Source of the DNA: Hoylesella nanceiensis DSM 19126 = JCM 15639 | Lineage (GTDB): Bacteria; Bacteroidota; Bacteroidia; Bacteroidales; Bacteroidaceae | Direction of reading: 5' to 3' | NCBI RefSeq assembly: GCF_000379965.1 | Contig: NZ_KB904332.1 | Coordinates: 124,001-188,000, forward strand | Length of the DNA stretch: 64,000 nucleotides | The notes under the pieces: generated by a model | Database searches by the model: none | What the model saw: only the letters and a program-made list of their open reading frames with translations | What the model was told of the DNA's origin: nothing | Position numbers and translations under genes: made by a program | Shown: positions 62,522-64,000 of the stretch, in pieces | Position numbering within the stretch: the stretch's first letter is position 1 | How the letters are laid out: each line of letters starts with the position of its first letter

Positions 62522-62971
62522 ATGGAACTATTCGAACAAATCAGCAATGACATTAAAGACGCAATGAAAGCACGTGACAAAGTGCGCTTAGAAACATTGC
62601 GTAACATTAAGAAAGTGTTCCTTGAAGCAAAGACAGCACCTGGTGCAAACGATCAATTAAGCGATGCAGATGCTCTTAAAATACTTCAGAAACTTGCTAA
62701 ACAAGGCAAAGAATCTGCCGCAACTTTCACTCAGTCGGGTCGTGAAGACTTAGCTGCTCACGAAATAGAACAGGTGAAAGTGATCGAAGCATACTTGCCT
62801 AAGCCTCTTTCTAACGAAGAGATTGAGAAGATAGTAGCTAACATTATCAGCGAAACAGGGGCACAAGGTATGAAAGATATGGGCAAAGTGATGGGACAAG
62901 CAAGCAAACAAATGGCTGGAAAAGCAGAGGGTGGAACCATCTCTACCATCGTTAAGAAGTTGCTTTCTTAA
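62522..62971 (+). CDS. GatB/YqeY-domain protein
   Basis: 149-residue soluble helical protein of the YqeY family (MELFEQISNDIKDAMKARDKVRLETLRNIKK, then AYLPKPLSNEEIEK and GMKDMGKVMGQASKQMAGKAEG). It resembles the tail domain of the GatB subunit of the tRNA amidotransferase; a role in tRNA-dependent processes is assumed for the family but not established. It lies 30 bp behind ftsZ and probably ends the division operon. Confidence 0.92.
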   Translation: MELFEQISNDIKDAMKARDKVRLETLRNIKKVFLEAKTAPGANDQLSDADALKILQKLAKQGKESAATFTQSGREDLAAHEIEQVKVIEAYLPKPLSNEEIEKIVANIISETGAQGMKDMGKVMGQASKQMAGKAEGGTISTIVKKLLS

Positions 62972-63028
62972 TCGTTTCGAAGCACAATAACGCCTCAGCA
63001 ACAATGTTTGCAGGCACATAATATCATT

Positions 63029-63067
63029 AAACTCCAATGCACTCCGTGTGTTGGAGTTTCTTTTTAT
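63029..63067 (+). terminator. intrinsic terminator of the division cluster
   Basis: AAACTCCAA (63029-63037) pairs perfectly with TTGGAGTTT (63051-63059), followed by CTTTTTAT. Repeat copy I begins at the very next base. Confidence 0.82.
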
Positions 63068-63155
63068 CCCTCAAAAAGCAGTGCTTTTACGGTTCAATTG
63101 CATTGCTTTTTGCACCCAATATCAATGCTTTTCCAAGCCAATAACATCGCTTTTA
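63068..63155. repeat. four-unit 22-bp intergenic palindrome array, copy I
   Basis: Units start at 63068, 63090, 63112 and 63134 with cores AAAAGCAGTGCTTTT, AATTGCATTGCTTTT, AATATCAATGCTTTT and AATAACATCGCTTTT. It directly follows the ftsZ/yqeY terminator, in the 399-bp gap before the PASTA gene. The rest of the gap holds the -7 box at 63235 and an otherwise featureless leader. Confidence 0.87.
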
Positions 63156-63234
63156 CTTTCAACCTGCATAAGTCTTTGACTTACATAACAAGAAAATGAA
63201 TTGCAAAGCGATGAGTTATGTAATGTTTTTTTTG

Positions 63235-63242
63235 TACTTTTG
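63235..63242 (+). promoter_or_regulatory. -7 box of the PASTA gene
   Basis: TACTTTTG, consensus -7 element, 128 bp upstream of the ATG at 63371. No exact -33 element found. Confidence 0.45.
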
Positions 63243-63370
63243 CAAAGAAGAGGCGCCACCTATTTATATAATAGCACGCACCCTTGCAGTTCACTCGTTA
63301 TGAGATACCTCACTATAAACAAAACCATCTGAAACGTGTGGACATCATTTTGCAAACGAAAAAGAAACAA

Positions 63371-64000
63371 ATGAAATCGTCAGAATTTATAGGTAAGTTT
63401 AAAAGTAGATATCTTTGGCTCAACATTCTCGGTATGATAGCCGTGGTATTGATTTGCATTTTTGGCTTGAAATATGGCTTATCGATCTACACTCATCATG
63501 GAGAAGCCATCACAGTGCCTCATCTTAAGTTTAAATCTTATCAAGAAGCAGAAGCTCAACTCAAGCGTTTAGGACTTGAATTGCAGGTAGTAGACACTGG
63601 TTATATCAAAACCTTGCCTGCTGATTGTATCCTCGAACAAATCCCCAAGGGTGGCGAAAGGGTCAAATCAGGTCGCATCATCTACCTCACCATCAACTCT
63701 TCTAAATCACCAACAATCACTCTTCCCGACGTAATCGACAACAGTTCGCTCCGTGAAGCAATGGCCAAATTGCAGTCAATGGGCTTTAAGCTCACTGCAC
63801 CTAAGCAGGTTCCCGGTGAGAAAGACTGGGTCTATGGCATCATGGTAGGCGACAAAAGCGTTGTAGCAGGCGAGAAAATTCCTGTAGATAAACCGCTAAC
63901 TATTATGGTTGGGAATGGTATGCGCAGTGCAAGTGATAGTGTAAGCTATGTTGAACCCATATATCGTAACAACAATTCAGGCAGTAATGACGTCGATGAT
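63371..64000 (+). CDS. PASTA-domain membrane protein, 3' part outside window
   Basis: The visible 210 codons begin MKSSEFIGKFKSRYLWLN. One membrane helix follows at about 15-37 (ILGMIAVVLICIFGLKYGL), then periplasmic PASTA domains: HGEAITVPHLKFKSYQEAEAQLK with EQIPKGGERVKSGRIIYLTINS (about 45-112), ITLPDVIDNSSLREAMAKLQSMGF with GEKIPVDKPLTIMVG (about 115-183). PASTA domains bind peptidoglycan stem peptides. Bacteroidetes have such kinase-less PASTA proteins next to pseudouridine-synthase genes, but the neighbour is not visible. The open frame runs off the window end. Confidence 0.9.
   Translation, partial: MKSSEFIGKFKSRYLWLNILGMIAVVLICIFGLKYGLSIYTHHGEAITVPHLKFKSYQEAEAQLKRLGLELQVVDTGYIKTLPADCILEQIPKGGERVKSGRIIYLTINSSKSPTITLPDVIDNSSLREAMAKLQSMGFKLTAPKQVPGEKDWVYGIMVGDKSVVAGEKIPVDKPLTIMVGNGMRSASDSVSYVEPIYRNNNSGSNDVDD

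Overview
The window reads as chromosomal DNA of a Bacteroidales bacterium, most likely Prevotella or a close relative. Evidence is the low GC content, two SusC/SusD glycan-uptake loci, fimbrillin-family lipoproteins, BspA-type leucine-rich repeats, and promoters of the Bacteroidetes type (TAnnTTTG at -7, TTTG near -33). The genus is inferred from gene content. No tRNA, rRNA, insertion sequence, phage gene or CRISPR array was recognised.

Layout. 1-3274 (minus): phosphoglycerate mutase (partial), a C1-type peptidase lipoprotein and an S41 processing protease. 3579-14270 (minus): a polysaccharide utilisation locus (PUL 1) transcribed as fecR, susC with an STN domain, susD, FAD-dependent oxidoreductase, GH20 hexosaminidase and endonuclease/exonuclease/phosphatase-fold protein. 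It looks like a host N-acetylhexosamine glycan system with sigma/anti-sigma control, but no sigma gene is next to fecR. 14739-21592: parE, a GNAT-like gene, LicD, a polysaccharide flippase and a divergent glycosyltransferase. 22016-40345: a second locus (PUL 2) that looks built for dextran or a related alpha-glucan: susC-susD-susE, a GH27-like enzyme, an Mfa2/FimB-like lipoprotein and an Mfa-like/SusF-like fusion in one operon. An LRR-GH66 dextranase, a membrane-bound DUF6377-type regulator and a divergent GH71/99-like enzyme lie beside it. 40677-47323: ackA-pta, ndh, a secreted nicotinamidase-like protein, cdaA and folP. 47523-54029: malQ, murF, then a fimbrillin cassette. 54476-64000: secreted endonuclease I, then murG-murC-ftsQ-ftsA-ftsZ, yqeY and a PASTA protein cut by the window end.

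The most unusual signal is not a gene. Nine intergenic positions carry the same element: exactly four imperfect units at an exact 22-bp period (88 bp), each unit a near-palindrome with core AAAAGCA-N-TGCTTTT plus a 7-bp variable spacer. All nine lie in gaps containing a gene 3' end, mostly just beyond an intrinsic terminator. None is in the four divergent promoter regions or inside operons. Two closely related copies flank the fimbrillin cassette, which also has a C9 tract and a 25-bp palindrome in a short upstream ORF. I do not recognise this element family. A second non-coding structure, a 67-bp tandem duplication after murF, keeps its hairpin through a compensatory base pair.
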